Origin: Hyparrhenia diplandra
Lineage: Eukaryota > Streptophyta > Magnoliopsida > Poales > Poaceae
DNA length: 64,000 bases
Reading direction: 5' to 3'
Assembly: GCA_015847255.1 (NCBI GenBank)
Contig: JADLZK010012353.1
Coordinates: 62,001-126,000 of the forward strand
The notes under the pieces were generated by a model that saw only the letters and a program-made list of their open reading frames with translations, was not told where the DNA came from and searched no databases. This document shows, in pieces, positions 53,008 to 63,302 of the stretch. A program made the position numbers and the translations under genes. Within the stretch, counting starts at the first letter, position 1, and every line of letters begins with the position of its first letter.

Positions 53008-54909
53008 GTGTTCAAGGAGACTATAGATTTGAATAAAAAATATCCTGAGTTGATTGAACCAGCAAAATTGATCCTAAACAAGTGTGATGGACTCCCCCTT
53101 GCAATAGTCACCATTGGCAGCTTCTTGGCAGAGCAGGAAACAAAAAGTGTTGTGGAGTGGAGAAAATTGAATGCTCACATTAATGCTGAGTTGGAGATGA
53201 ATCCAAAGATCGGGCTTATAAGAGCAGTTCTTATGAAAAGCTATGATGGTTTACCCTATTACCTTAAACCTTGTTTCCTATACATGTCCATCTTTCCTGA
53301 AGACTGCTATATTAGACGAAGACGTCTGGTTCGTCGCTGGGCTGTAGAGGGTTACTCAGTAGAGGCACGTGACAAATCTTGCATGGAAGTAGCAGATGGT
53401 TACTTTGAGGAACTCATTGAGAGGAGCATGGTGTTACCAACTCATCAACAGATTTTGAGCAGACAAAAGGTTGACTCTTGCAAGCTACATGATCTCATCC
53501 GCGACATCAGCATATCAATGTCAATGAAGGAAAATCTTGTTTTCAGATTGGAGCAAGGTTGTAGCTCAAGCACTCATGGCCCAGTACGTCACCTTGCCAT
53601 AAGCAGTAACTGGGAGGGAGATGAGAGTGAGTTCCAGAGCATTGTGGAGTTGTCCCGTATAAGGTCCTTCACAGTATTTGGCAAGTGGAAGCCATTTTAT
53701 ATTTCTGACCAGATGAGGTTTCTTCGAGTGTTGGACTTGGAAGACACAAAAGGTCTAGCTAACCATTGCCTTGAGAACATTGGGAAGCTTCAACATCTCA
53801 GATACCTTTCTCTAAGAGGGTGTTGTGATATTTTTTGTTTGCCGGATTCAATAGGTAACCTAAGTCAACTTGAGGTCCTGGACATCAAAGATACGGAGGT
53901 ACAAGTGCTGCCCAAAGCCATAGTCAAGCTCAGGAAGCTAAGCCATCTCCATGCTGGCACAGGTTTTCCTACTAATGTGTCAGGGCCAAGTTGTTGTGTG
54001 AAGTGTGCCGAACTTATGGCAGTACAGCGTGTAGCATGTTTGGGACAGTTGGGACAGGCTCCAAAAGGTCAATTAGGTAGGCGTGATTGGTGCGCTTGGG
54101 CTTGCTGCGCAGCATTACCTCCTATTCTAATGGGCCTGGATGATAACCAAGGTGTTACGGTGCCGAGAGGAACAAGGAAATTAAAATCATTGTGCACACT
54201 GAGGTATGTGCATCTCGCATGGGGGAATGATGTTGTGGAGGAGATAAAAGGTCTCACCAGCCTGCGCAAGCTAGGAGTGGTCGGCATCAGTGAGAAAAAT
54301 AGTAAAAACTTGTGTCTAGCAATTTCCCAGCTCGGCCTCCTTGAATCGTTGTCACTGTCCACAAGGCTAGATTTATCTGACTGTCTGGATGACATAAAAC
54401 CACCTCCGGAAAACCTCCAGAGCCTCAAGCTGTGTCATTGCTGGATGGCCAGATTGCCGGAATGGATCAAGGGGCTCCAGAACCTGGTGAAGCTCTCGCT
54501 ACGTGACACTGGTCTCTCGAGGGATGGTGCAGACGTGCTCATGCAAGGCATTGGGAAGCTACGGAACCTGAGGATTCTACGTTTGTCAGAGTGGATAGAC
54601 ATAACTATTGGAGAAGTCCAGTTCAAGTGTGACCTTTTCAAGAGGCTTGAGTTTCTCGATCTTTATTACAGCTCCGGTCCGAAAATTGAGTCAGTCAAGT
54701 TTGATGAGAAAGCAATGCCCAAACTTGAGGTGCTGCGTCTGGTCCTTGGTCAGCATGTACACTTTTCTGGGCTGGAATTTCTCGAAAGCATCAAAGAAGT
54801 ACGGGTAAATTATTATTATTCAAGTGAAACACCGAAGGAAACGTTTTCTCGGGTGTTGCGGGAGCAGCTTGATAAGAATAAAAAGGGGCACGTGTTGAAG
54901 GTGGACTGA
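53008..54909 (+). CDS. NLR-C exon 4: ARC domains, LHD motif and LRR
   Basis: 633 codons ending with TGA at 54907. Starts VFKETIDLNKKYPELIEPAKLIL, then GLPL (KCDGLPLAIV near 53082). RNBS-D is YYLKPCFLYMSIFPED near 53257-53304. The MHD position reads LHD (53485-53493), a tolerated variant. The LRR starts about 53700 with FLRVLDLEDTKGL, LRYLSLRGC, LEVLDIKDTEVQVLPKAI. A Cys-rich insertion (seven Cys between about 53989 and 54120) interrupts the repeats, which resume to about 54800 (SLKLCHCWMARLPEWIKGL, FLDLYYSS). The C-terminus is Lys-rich. The frame is intact. With exon 3 it gives 869 residues without a coiled coil. Confidence 0.9.
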   Translation: MFKETIDLNKKYPELIEPAKLILNKCDGLPLAIVTIGSFLAEQETKSVVEWRKLNAHINAELEMNPKIGLIRAVLMKSYDGLPYYLKPCFLYMSIFPEDCYIRRRRLVRRWAVEGYSVEARDKSCMEVADGYFEELIERSMVLPTHQQILSRQKVDSCKLHDLIRDISISMSMKENLVFRLEQGCSSSTHGPVRHLAISSNWEGDESEFQSIVELSRIRSFTVFGKWKPFYISDQMRFLRVLDLEDTKGLANHCLENIGKLQHLRYLSLRGCCDIFCLPDSIGNLSQLEVLDIKDTEVQVLPKAIVKLRKLSHLHAGTGFPTNVSGPSCCVKCAELMAVQRVACLGQLGQAPKGQLGRRDWCAWACCAALPPILMGLDDNQGVTVPRGTRKLKSLCTLRYVHLAWGNDVVEEIKGLTSLRKLGVVGISEKNSKNLCLAISQLGLLESLSLSTRLDLSDCLDDIKPPPENLQSLKLCHCWMARLPEWIKGLQNLVKLSLRDTGLSRDGADVLMQGIGKLRNLRILRLSEWIDITIGEVQFKCDLFKRLEFLDLYYSSGPKIESVKFDEKAMPKLEVLRLVLGQHVHFSGLEFLESIKEVRVNYYYSSETPKETFSRVLREQLDKNKKGHVLKVD

Positions 54910-55119
54910 AGCTTGAGGCCCGTGAATCCTACGTGCTGGTTGTATCCTTGATGACTGTTGGCTCCTATCCTTCCTATCTGGGATGGGATATTGCTTGAGG
55001 CTTGTGTATCATTGAACGGTGGAAACTTATGAGTGGCCATCGTGTTTATTTGGTTACATGCTATTATATTTACTGGGGAATAACCTCCCTTTTATTGTCT
55101 TGTCTTCTCTCGCCTTTGT
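54910..55119 (+). other. NLR-C 3' flank
   Basis: Presumed 3' UTR. No clear polyadenylation signal stands out. The first few bases after the stop match the NLR-A relic. Confidence 0.4.
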
Positions 55120-55330
55120 TTGTTGTATCAATATAAATTCGTTCTAGGAGTTGACTCTGACAATGATGAACGCAACCTTCTTGTGTTGCCGTTTCGATTC
55201 CTTCCAGGCTCTGTCGTTCGGTGTAAAATTAGGTGTGTACAAGCTACTGCTATTTCTTATTCAATCCAGGCTCTGTCGTTTGGTTTGCCTTGCTTTTTAG
55301 TCGTTTGTATTGCACTGTCACTCAGCAAAA
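55120..55330 (+). repeat. NLR-associated spacer, copy S4
   Basis: Diverged match to S1 and S3: AACCTTCTTGTGTTGC near 55170, TTTAGTCGTTTGTATTG near 55298. GGCTCTGTCGTT(C/T)GGT occurs twice inside (about 55207 and 55268). Its place after the NLR-C stop shows the spacer is NLR 3'-flanking DNA. Confidence 0.6.
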
Positions 55331-56231
55331 GGAGAAATATGTATGTACTTTCTTTATGTTCGATCCTGGATATGACCATGGATGCTTCTAACGGACTAAT
55401 TCCGGTCCATCATGCAGTAGCCTTGGATGTTGCGTTGTGTACGTTTGTTCACTTGCCAGATGCATACATGCATCAAATTTACCTATGGCCAGGGAGAAGG
55501 AGACGAACAAGAGAAGCACAGGCCAGGGAATACAGATACATACTGAAATCATCAATAAACACTTTTTTTTTTTCAAAAATAGTTCCCACTACCAAAATTT
55601 TGCAAAAATATGCCTAACAACCGGTTGAGATGGAATTTAATTATAGCCTATTAATGTGTAGCAGAATTTAAAAACCACTAATTGGCCTTGTTGTATGCCC
55701 CCTATAGTACCACGTCGATCAAAGTCCCAGCCACTTATCGCCCAGATGACATGAAAGGTATTTGCAGCTGTCAGATTTGTGATATGCAAAGGAATCTTAT
55801 TGATATACACCATCGGCCATTTGGAAAATCTGTGCACCTTTCAAGAGAACAAGTTTTCCTTCTAAAAAAAAAAAAGAACGGCAAGAGTTCTGTACGTATC
55901 TGTATCTGTATTCATAGAGAAGAGTTACAGAATATAGCAAAACAAAGTTACAAGAAAACACATTGATGTGAGGCAGAGCAACTATAGAACAAAGATTAGT
56001 TCAGAGATGGGATAATTTCTCTCAGGCGCTCTGTTTCTTTGAAAACAAGTGGGGGAAACATTATTTTTCTCCAAAAGAAAAAAAAAATCTCGTCCATGTA
56101 TTGCTTTGCAGTCATACGTTCACCTTCAAATTGCAAATGACAGGTGACCACAACAATACTGCTACTGATGGAGAAGTACCAATACTCGAAGGTACTGTCT
56201 TATTCTTTCTACAGTATCTTTATACTAGTCT
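55331..56231. other. Unassigned DNA, no gene
   Basis: AT-rich with poly-T/A stretches near 55562 and 55865. A short plus-strand frame at about 56134-56190 (MTGDHNNTATDGEVPILE) is linker-like and near the right place for another NLR exon-2 relic, but the match is too weak to call. Confidence 0.3.
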
Positions 56232-56239
56232 CTGGCGGG

Positions 56240-57128
56240 TCACGATGCAAGCGGGCTGCTCTGCAGACAGCCCGCAGGCCGCCGCTCTGGCCGCACCCTT
56301 GCTTAGCAGGCTTAGTGGGCACCCACATAATTAAAGCACTTAAGCCCGCATGCACTGCATGCTTTGCGGTGGAGCCTGCAAAGCCTAACAGGACCCGCTT
56401 CGCTAATACATGGACAGCCCCGGCGACGTCGTAGAGCCCTCTGGTCTGCTCGCGTTGCCTTGTCGACCCGTTTGGCAGGCTGCGGCACAAGGACAGGGAC
56501 GCCCGGAACGCTGTCGCTGTCGCTGGTGGCATGCTGTTCGCGAGCGCCGCCATGTATGTGAACCCGCGGCTGGGCGGTGTATGGATTCGTGCAGTGCACG
56601 CCGGACCTCTCACAGCACTGCTTCCAGGTGCTCCAGGACTAGAATTTCGCCAGTTGTCGTCGCGGGCCAGCACGTGGTCAAGGCAGGCATGGGAGCGGAG
56701 CGTCAATCGACGCCGGCGCGGAGGCGGGGGCATCGGCGAGGCGGGGGCATCGGCGCGGAGGAAGACAACGACTTCTTCATGGCCGGCGCGGACACGGGCG
56801 CATCGGCGGGACTCTCCAGCAGCGGCAACGAGCCACGGCGGGCACGTCCATGATTGATCGCGCATGGCCGCAGCGGAGATTGCTCACCGTTGAGGAGCGC
56901 TGTCACGGAGGTGGCGGCGGTGGAGACCGAGTTACTCCGAAGGAACGAAGCCGTAGGAGCAGGACATCACGGAATTTTGCGGGCTCTGTGAGCGTCCTGC
57001 ATTCGCTAGCAAGCTGGCCTGCCTCAGCCCGCAAGAGAAAAGCAAGCAGGTTGCGGTTGTCCAGTGGGCCTGTTTTGCGGGGCGGGCAAAGCGGGCTCGC
57101 GGACAGGCCCGCGCCGCTTGCATCTTTA
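56240..57128. mobile_element. Non-autonomous hAT element, 8-bp TSD
   Basis: 889 bases flanked by CTGGCGGG at 56232-56239 and 57129-57136. Terminal inverted repeats are TCACGATGCAAGCGG and TAAAGATGCAAGCGG (13 of 15). Subterminal GCGGGC/GCCCGC words are abundant at both ends, as in hAT elements. The GC-rich core (56420-56990) has long overlapping frames on both strands but nothing I recognise. No hAT transposase, so it depends on another element. Confidence 0.75.
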
Positions 57129-57136
57129 CTGGCGGG

Positions 57137-57527
57137 CCGGATCCACGACCAACAGGGAAGAGGCCGGCGGCAAGCCTGATCTGCGGCCAATAGCGATTTG
57201 GCGGGCAAAATCCGTCTCCCAGCGCGCGCCCCGTACTGGATCCTCCGGCTTGTCGATAGGTCGTACAACACGTCTGTGGAGAGACGAGGCCTCCTTGGAG
57301 CACGAGCCACGCTCGTCGCCTCGCGAGACGACGGGGAAGGCTCGTCTACTCGGTTGTGGGGTCTTTTTTGCAAAATGAACAACATATAGACGGGTGTACA
57401 GATGCGTTTTACATGCTCTAAGGATGTTTTCTTCTCTTTTCCTGACATCTCTCTCCCACGCTTTTTCAAAACAAACACGCTAGCTAGACATGTACGACGT
57501 GTAGCCTAAATACAAATACTTAAACTA
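57137..57527. other. GC-rich flank then AT-rich DNA
   Basis: Overlapping frames on both strands continue from the hAT element, but no family is recognised. No gene called. Confidence 0.35.
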
Positions 57528-57662
57528 AAAGAGGTAATCCTTTAGGTGCGCCTCCGAACCTCTTTAGTTCAAATACTTATACTATTTCTTTAAAAATTTG
57601 GAGAACTAGTACAAATACTTTAACTAATAAAGAGGTTTGGAGGTGCACATAATTGTCTCCAA
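57528..57662. mobile_element. Short inverted-repeat MITE
   Basis: The two halves are mirror images: GTGCGCCTCCGAACCTCTTTAG on the left, and the reverse complement of GAGGTTTGGAGGTGCAC on the right, with AAATACTT/AAGTATTT words between. The element is about 135 bases and could fold into one hairpin. Exact ends and TSD are uncertain. Confidence 0.55.
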
Positions 57663-57674
57663 TTTGCACCCCTA

Positions 57675-58726
57675 GTTATGATAATGAACCTTGTTGTGTT
57701 GCAATTTCGGTTGATGTAAATCAATCCAGATGTGTAGACAGCAGTTTGCCTTGGTGTTTAGTCGTTTGCGGTTTGATTCACCAGATGTGTATCATCTAGG
57801 GAGATTAAAAAAAAAGATTATGCGTCCTCTGGTTAGCTTGCAGCATCGGGTGTCTCCACGCAAAGACATATGGACCGTGGGATTGGAATTATTAGAGCCA
57901 CCGCCGTCCACGGGCAAGACCGAATCTCGGGATGGAGCCGCCGCCCTCGCCTCCGCCGGGCGCCGGCCAAGAGATGGACTCCACCAGCCGAAGAACGCAT
58001 CGCGCGCCTCTTCTAGCTAGGCGGAGAAGGGATGCGGAGTGGTGAGGTGGTGGTCGCGCGCCGGAATGAGGCGTCGCCAGAGGTGGCGGCGTACGTCGCG
58101 GGTTCGGCGCCGCCGTCGTGCCGGCCTTCTGCATCGCCGAGATGGCGCCGTCATCGTCGCACGGGTTATCTTCTTCATCCCCGAGGTACGAACGATTCAT
58201 TCCATACCTCTATCTTGCTTGCTTGCACATTAGATTAGATCCACCAGAATGATTAAGTACAGGATGATGACCTGATTAATAAAGAATAGTTCAAATGAGT
58301 TGGACCAGCGGTATTATGCCTGCCAACGCATCCCACATGGCCACATGTGCCAACTAATCTTGGATTCCATCGGTATGACTGTAATTTTTATGGTTAGGTC
58401 TACTGGCTGCCCAATTTTCAAGTACTCCGATTGGCATTAAGATACTTGCACAACTAACTGACGAACCTCTCTATTAAAATTAAATTAATATATATGCGAT
58501 TACTTCAAGACAATCGAGCATCAAGTCTTCATTTTTTTTTTTAAAAAAAAAGAGGCATCAACTGGAGACGTGCAGACATCTTTTTAATTAGTTCATGCCA
58601 GACATCATTATTACTACCCACTTTCAGTTCAAAGGCTTAAACCGATCGATTGGCGGCGAAAGGAGTTTTAGACCTGATCGACGATGATGAGTATTCTAGA
58701 GTAGTATCAATAGCTTCAGCAGTGAG
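57675..58726 (+). repeat. NLR-associated spacer, copy S3 (most complete)
   Basis: The uninterrupted version of S1. It includes the conserved Met-Glu-Pro-Pro-Pro-Ser-Pro-Pro-Pro-Gly-Ala-Gly frame at about 57931 and a donor-like CCCGAG-GTACGAAC at about 58185, so this part may be an untranslated or short coding first exon of the NLR family. It ends where the CACTA transposon begins. Confidence 0.7.
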
Positions 58727-58975
58727 CACTACTACAGAAACTTTTCTGTAAGAGCGCCCCCGTTTGCATTAGGGGCGGCTCGTTTTACGAGGCGCCCCTA
58801 CCGCGAGCGGCCCGGGAGCAGGTTACGAGCCGCCCCTACCGAAGGAACAAAAGAGGGGGCTGCGTGTTATGAACCGCCCTTATCATTATCGGGGCGGCTG
58901 GATATCCAACCGCCCCCGCCTGTAGTAAAGTAGGGGCGGCTCAATCAAAAACCGCCCCTATAGTGGTTCGTACAT
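58727..58975 (+). repeat. CACTA 5' terminus and subterminal repeats
   Basis: The terminal CACTACTACAGAAAC is followed by many GGGGCGGCT and GCCGCCCCTA words in both orientations (58783 to about 58960), presumed transposase-binding sites. The region from 58976 to 59609 is leader or intron with no gene. Confidence 0.8.
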
Positions 58976-59609
58976 AAGGCCGAACCAGCCACCTTCTTCC
59001 TCCTCGGGTCACCCACTCAAACTCGAAAAAAAGGTTGGGAGGCCTTGGGCTCCTCCCAAAAATTACTCTACTAAGGGGGAGGTTTTCAACTCAAATCCTT
59101 TGGTGGGGAGGCTCAAAAAGGTAAGAAAATGCTAATCCTACCGCTTAATTCGATTTTTAATGGTTAATTGTGGAGTAATTTAAATTTAGCTTTCCTCTCA
59201 CTTTCTAAGGTGCTTGAGCTTTATTTGGAGCAAAGTAGAGCTTAGGATTGGAAGTGGTAGTGGAGATTAGTAAGAGTATTGAATTTGACCCATTTTTAGT
59301 GGCTCTTACATGGATTTTAGTGGAGTAATGAAATAGGTAGGGTTTCATGTGTTCATGGTTGATGAACATGTGTTTTTTTTTAATTCTTAGTTTAAATTTC
59401 TAACAAGTTTTTCTCTGTCATATGATGTGCAAATGCGGTAATTTTTTTTTCTAAAATTTTCTAAAATGATAAGCTTTTAGTGTGTGCTACAACTTTGATA
59501 TTAATGCATTTATTAATTTTAACCATTTAGGGTTAGCCATGCATATGTACTCATATATATGACTAACTACACATTTGATGTTTTTTTTTTTTCTTTGTTG
59601 TATTAAAGG

Positions 59610-60201
59610 ATGGAGTACAGGAATGACTGGATGTATGGCACGTTCAGGTGGAAGGACCGTTTTCGTGACGAGGTGGATAAATTTATTGAAGCCGCTGAGA
59701 ATCATGCAAAGACAATGAAAGAGGATATCATACTATGTCCGTGCCGTGATTGCAAGAACGAGATAGCATATAGAGATGTGAAGATCATCGGACAACATTT
59801 GATTACACGAGGATTTGTTGCAGATTACACAACTGACTCATCACGGTGAAAATTATGTTGGTGAAGATGTCGACTTCGAAAATCTAGGAGATGACCCCGA
59901 AACCCTAGAGCGCTTCTCTCAGTGTGTAGATAAGCTTCAAAATTCCCAACACCCTGAGCATGATAGTCAACTGAGCGATGATGATGGTTGGCATGGTATG
60001 GACACAAATGTCGATGATGGTACGGGGAAAGGTGATGTTGCCGATGATGTCGTAGCACGTGAAGGGATGAAGATGACGGTGATTATTTGGATGACATGCT
60101 TAATGCCTTTGGACCAGAAAAATATTGCGAGCAAGCGTGAAAGGTATAGAGAACCTAGAGAGAGTGAGAGCAGCATCGAAGGAAACCGTGTATGGTGTTG
60201 A
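59610..60201 (+). pseudogene. Transposase-associated domain of the CACTA element
   Basis: Begins at ATG 59610: RNDWMYGTFRWKDRFRDEVDKFIEAAENHAKT...ILCPCRDCKNE, then IGQHLITRGFV, the pattern of the plant transposase-associated domain (WMYG at the start, CPC..C in the middle). The first frame ends at 59849. An acidic continuation (EDVDFENLGDDPETLERFSQ) is in another frame to 60201, indicating a frameshift. Confidence 0.75.
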
Positions 60202-60381
60202 AAAAGGTTGTCCGACACACCTTCGGACGCTACTACGTTTTGTGCTTGAGTTGTTGATCTTGAAGGGCTGGCACGGTTGGTCGATTTGTAGTTTCAATGA
60301 TACATGCGTCTCTTGTCATGGTTCTTTGCCACAACCAAACTCAGTACCAGTGAATACCTACCAAGCAAAAAGGTTATAAGT

Positions 60382-61960
60382 CCATTGACAATGAGTGTTG
60401 AAAAGATCCATGCATGCCCAAACCATTGTATCCTTTTTTCGTGGTGACACGTTCAAGGGGCTGGATAAATGTCCTAGGTGCGGCGCTAGTCGGTACAAGA
60501 ACAACAATCTATACAACGGGGAAGAGACCTCCATTGGAAACAAGAGGAAGAAGGGTGGGAAAAAGCGGTACAGGATTCTAATCTCGAAAAGGACACTCCG
60601 TTAGGAATTGATCCGGCGTAGAAGAGTTCCCGCCTTGGTAATGTGGTACCGCCAAGTGACCGGCCGCTTGAGGGCGAATCTTCCTAAAACCCCAAAGAAG
60701 CCAAATTGATGACGTGGTGGCAAGACGGCGCAAGATAGATGATGATAAGATTGCACACCCGGCCGATGGTACTCGGTGGCAAAACTTTGATAATAATCAC
60801 CAAGACTTCGCTAAAGAACCGAGGAATGTACGGTTTGGGTTAAGCAATCGATGGAGTGAATCCCTTCAATGAGAGGATGATCGACCATAGCACTTGGCCG
60901 TGTTCTTGACAATGTACAACATCCCAACGTGGTTGTGCCACCGCGAAAGTACCTTTTCCTTCGTTCTCATCTACGTCCGAAACAACCGGGCATTGACATT
61001 GCGTGTTTATTGAGCCGGTGTTGGAAGAATTCTATAAACTATACAAGGAAGGGGTGATGATGTATGATGCGTTCCGAAAGGAGGACTTCTTATGTCGAGC
61101 CATAATCATTGTTTCTATCAACGACTATCCCAAGAATGTTTGCTTTGTCCGGGACGGATCAAAGGGAAGATCGGATGCGTGGTCCGCTTGGATGGTACTA
61201 TATGGGTGTATCTAAATGCATCCAAAAAGGTGGTTTACTTGGGCAATCGACGCCACTTGAAGAAAAATCACAAGTATCGGCGTGAAATACAAACACCGGT
61301 TCAACAACACTTTGTAGAGACTGAAGACCCTCCGAGAGGCGTCCAAGATGGACAACATGTGTACGTGGGATGGTCAAAAACTTGCACATTGTCTACGGAA
61401 AGAAGAATCTAGATGGGACGATCGAGATCGAAGTACACCTCCTATCGAAGGCGTACCTTTCAAGAAACAATCCATCTTCTTTCAAGTATCTCGAATATTG
61501 GCCGAGTTCGAGGTTCCCCATGCAATTGATTCTATGCACGTGAAGAAGAATGTCTTTCAAAGCACCATGGGTCTCTTGATGGACCCGAATAATTCGAAGG
61601 ATGGTCTAAATTCACGAAAAAGACATGGTGCAGCTAGATGTGAAGCCCGAGCTTCACCCCCGTACTTCAGAAGAATGGAAAATACATCACGCCCGCGGCT
61701 AGCTTCAATTTGACCCTAGAAGAGAGAAGGGCTATATGTGTTTACCTAAAGGCGATCAAAGTTCAGCGTGGTTTTTCGCCGAACATCAAGAAGCTAGTGT
61801 CCATGAAGGACACATCAATAACACACCGCAAGGCTCATGATTGTCATGTAATGCCGACGGTGTTCCTACCTACAGATCAGGGTTATAAAGCCGAATTCTT
61901 GAAAATGGCCATCACTGCGCATGTGCTACTTCTTTTCGAAGATATCCCGTAAGTCGATTG
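60382..61960 (+). pseudogene. TNP2 transposase core, degraded
   Basis: Fragments in several frames: KIHACPNHCILFFRGD and CPRCGASRYKNN (about 60404-60510, Cys-pair region); EPVLEEFYKLYKEGVMMYDA (about 61009-61070); AIIIVSINDYP then GQIKGKIGCVV-like, YLNASKKVVYLGNRRHL (about 61102-61260); GVPFKKQSIFF and HAIDSMHVKKNVFQSTMGLLMD (about 61448-61586); a GYKAEFLKMAITAHVLLLF end. This is the catalytic transposase of TNP2-type CACTA elements. Multiple stops and frameshifts. Confidence 0.75.
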
Positions 61961-61989
61961 ACAGAAAGAGCTTGCTGAACTACATGATT

Positions 61990-62200
61990 TCGCGGTGGAG
62001 ACCCAAAACCAGCTAGAGATATGTATGCCTCCTCGCTTATTTTCGATATAATGCCACATCTCATGCTTCACATGGTTCATCGATAGAGGCACCGGGCCCT
62101 TGCTACTTGCATGAAATGTGGTGCATTGAGCGATGCATGTCGATTCTAACTCGATTCGTGCATAATCGAGCATATCCGAGGGCTCCATGATTGAGGGTTA
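61990..62200 (+). pseudogene. DUF4218-like segment of CACTA transposase
   Basis: In broken frames: MPPRLFSI...PHLMLHMVH, GPCYLHEMWC(I)ERCMSIL, then an EYPRGSMI-like end. This is the region normally C-terminal to the TNP2 core in grass CACTA proteins. A minus-strand open frame over it is a shadow. Confidence 0.6.
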
Positions 62201-62370
62201 CAATAATTGAAGAAGTCGCCGAGTCTTTGTCAAGAGTGGCTAAAAGTACGTAGAGAGGGATTGGTAAACGCGATTCACGTCATACGTAGGATAGTTTGGG
62301 AAAGGCATCGGCCGGGGAGGAAAGTATTCGTTGACCAAGAATACAAACAAGTGAGTCAGCGCATTACGGT

Positions 62371-62990
62371 GTGTGTAAGAGTTCAACGATTATGCGACCG
62401 CACGTTGATTACCACTTGGCTCTCATTCGGGAGCGGAGGAATGGCCGCCGGATGACCGGGTCAATAAACAAAGACAGGGAACAATTAACTTCATGGTTGA
62501 AGGACCAAAACATACCGTCTGGGGAAACCAGGGATGATATTACCAAGCATAGGTTAGCATTAGGGCCATCGAGACAAGTCACTACGTGGCAAGCATACGA
62601 CATTAATGGCTACACATTCTATACCCATGTGAAGGATAGTAAATGTGTGAATCAAAACAAATGGGGTTTGAATAGAAGCTATCAACGACAAAACCGAACG
62701 ATCACATACTTTGGCATCATTGAAGAAATATGGGAAATTGACTATGGAATGGAAGTGCAGGTGCCCGTGTTCAAATGTCATTTGGATGAAACAACACGAA
62801 CCGAACGAGATCGGGTTGAAAGTCGTTGACCTCGGTGATTTAGGCCACCAACATGACCCATGGGTCGTAAGCGAGATGTAGCACAAGTTTTCTATTTACC
62901 CTACCCGATCGATCCAAACAAGCCAAAGAGGACGAAAATCAAGCATGTCGTTGTCCCCGGTAAACAACGCATTATCGGAGTTGATGGCAT
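62371..62990 (+). pseudogene. DUF4216-like segment of CACTA transposase
   Basis: The frame 62371-62829 holds LTSWLKDQNIPSGETRDD, ALGPSRQVTTWQAYDINGYTFYTHVKDSK and TITYFGIIEEIWEIDYGMEVQVPVFKCH, matching the DUF4216 region that follows DUF4218 in TNP2 elements. A diverged ending (KVVDLGDLGHQHDPWVVSEM) continues out of frame to about 62880. Confidence 0.75.
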
Positions 62991-63195
62991 CGAGGATGTT
63001 GACGTTGACGAGCACAATGGTTATCTTTGAAATACGCTTATTCACGAGACTTTTCAAACAAGATCCGTGTCGTTGAGAAGAAGTTACCCAAAGACATATT
63101 GCCATGGGAGCGAAAAGGAGTCAAGGGGAAAGAGGTCACGGGGAGTTAGCTAGTTGTTAAATGTGTGTGTTAAAAAAATATATCGATGTATGAGT

Positions 63196-63288
63196 GAGAC
63201 TACCTTTATGTATGTGTGAGACTACCTTTATGTATGTGTGAGACTACCTTTTTTATGTGTGGTTGAGACTACCTTTATTCATATAAGA
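63196..63288 (+). repeat. 22-bp tandem repeat, about four units
   Basis: Unit GAGACTACCTTTATGTATGTGT starting at 63196, 63218, 63240 and, with an indel, 63265. Non-coding; downstream of the CACTA transposase frames. Confidence 0.8.
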
Positions 63289-63302
63289 GTCAACCTTTTT
63301 TT

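Noticed and set aside
61883..62188. Minus-strand 101-codon ORF in the CACTA element
   Set aside because: It is the antisense shadow of the DUF4218-like segment, which is recognisable on the plus strand.
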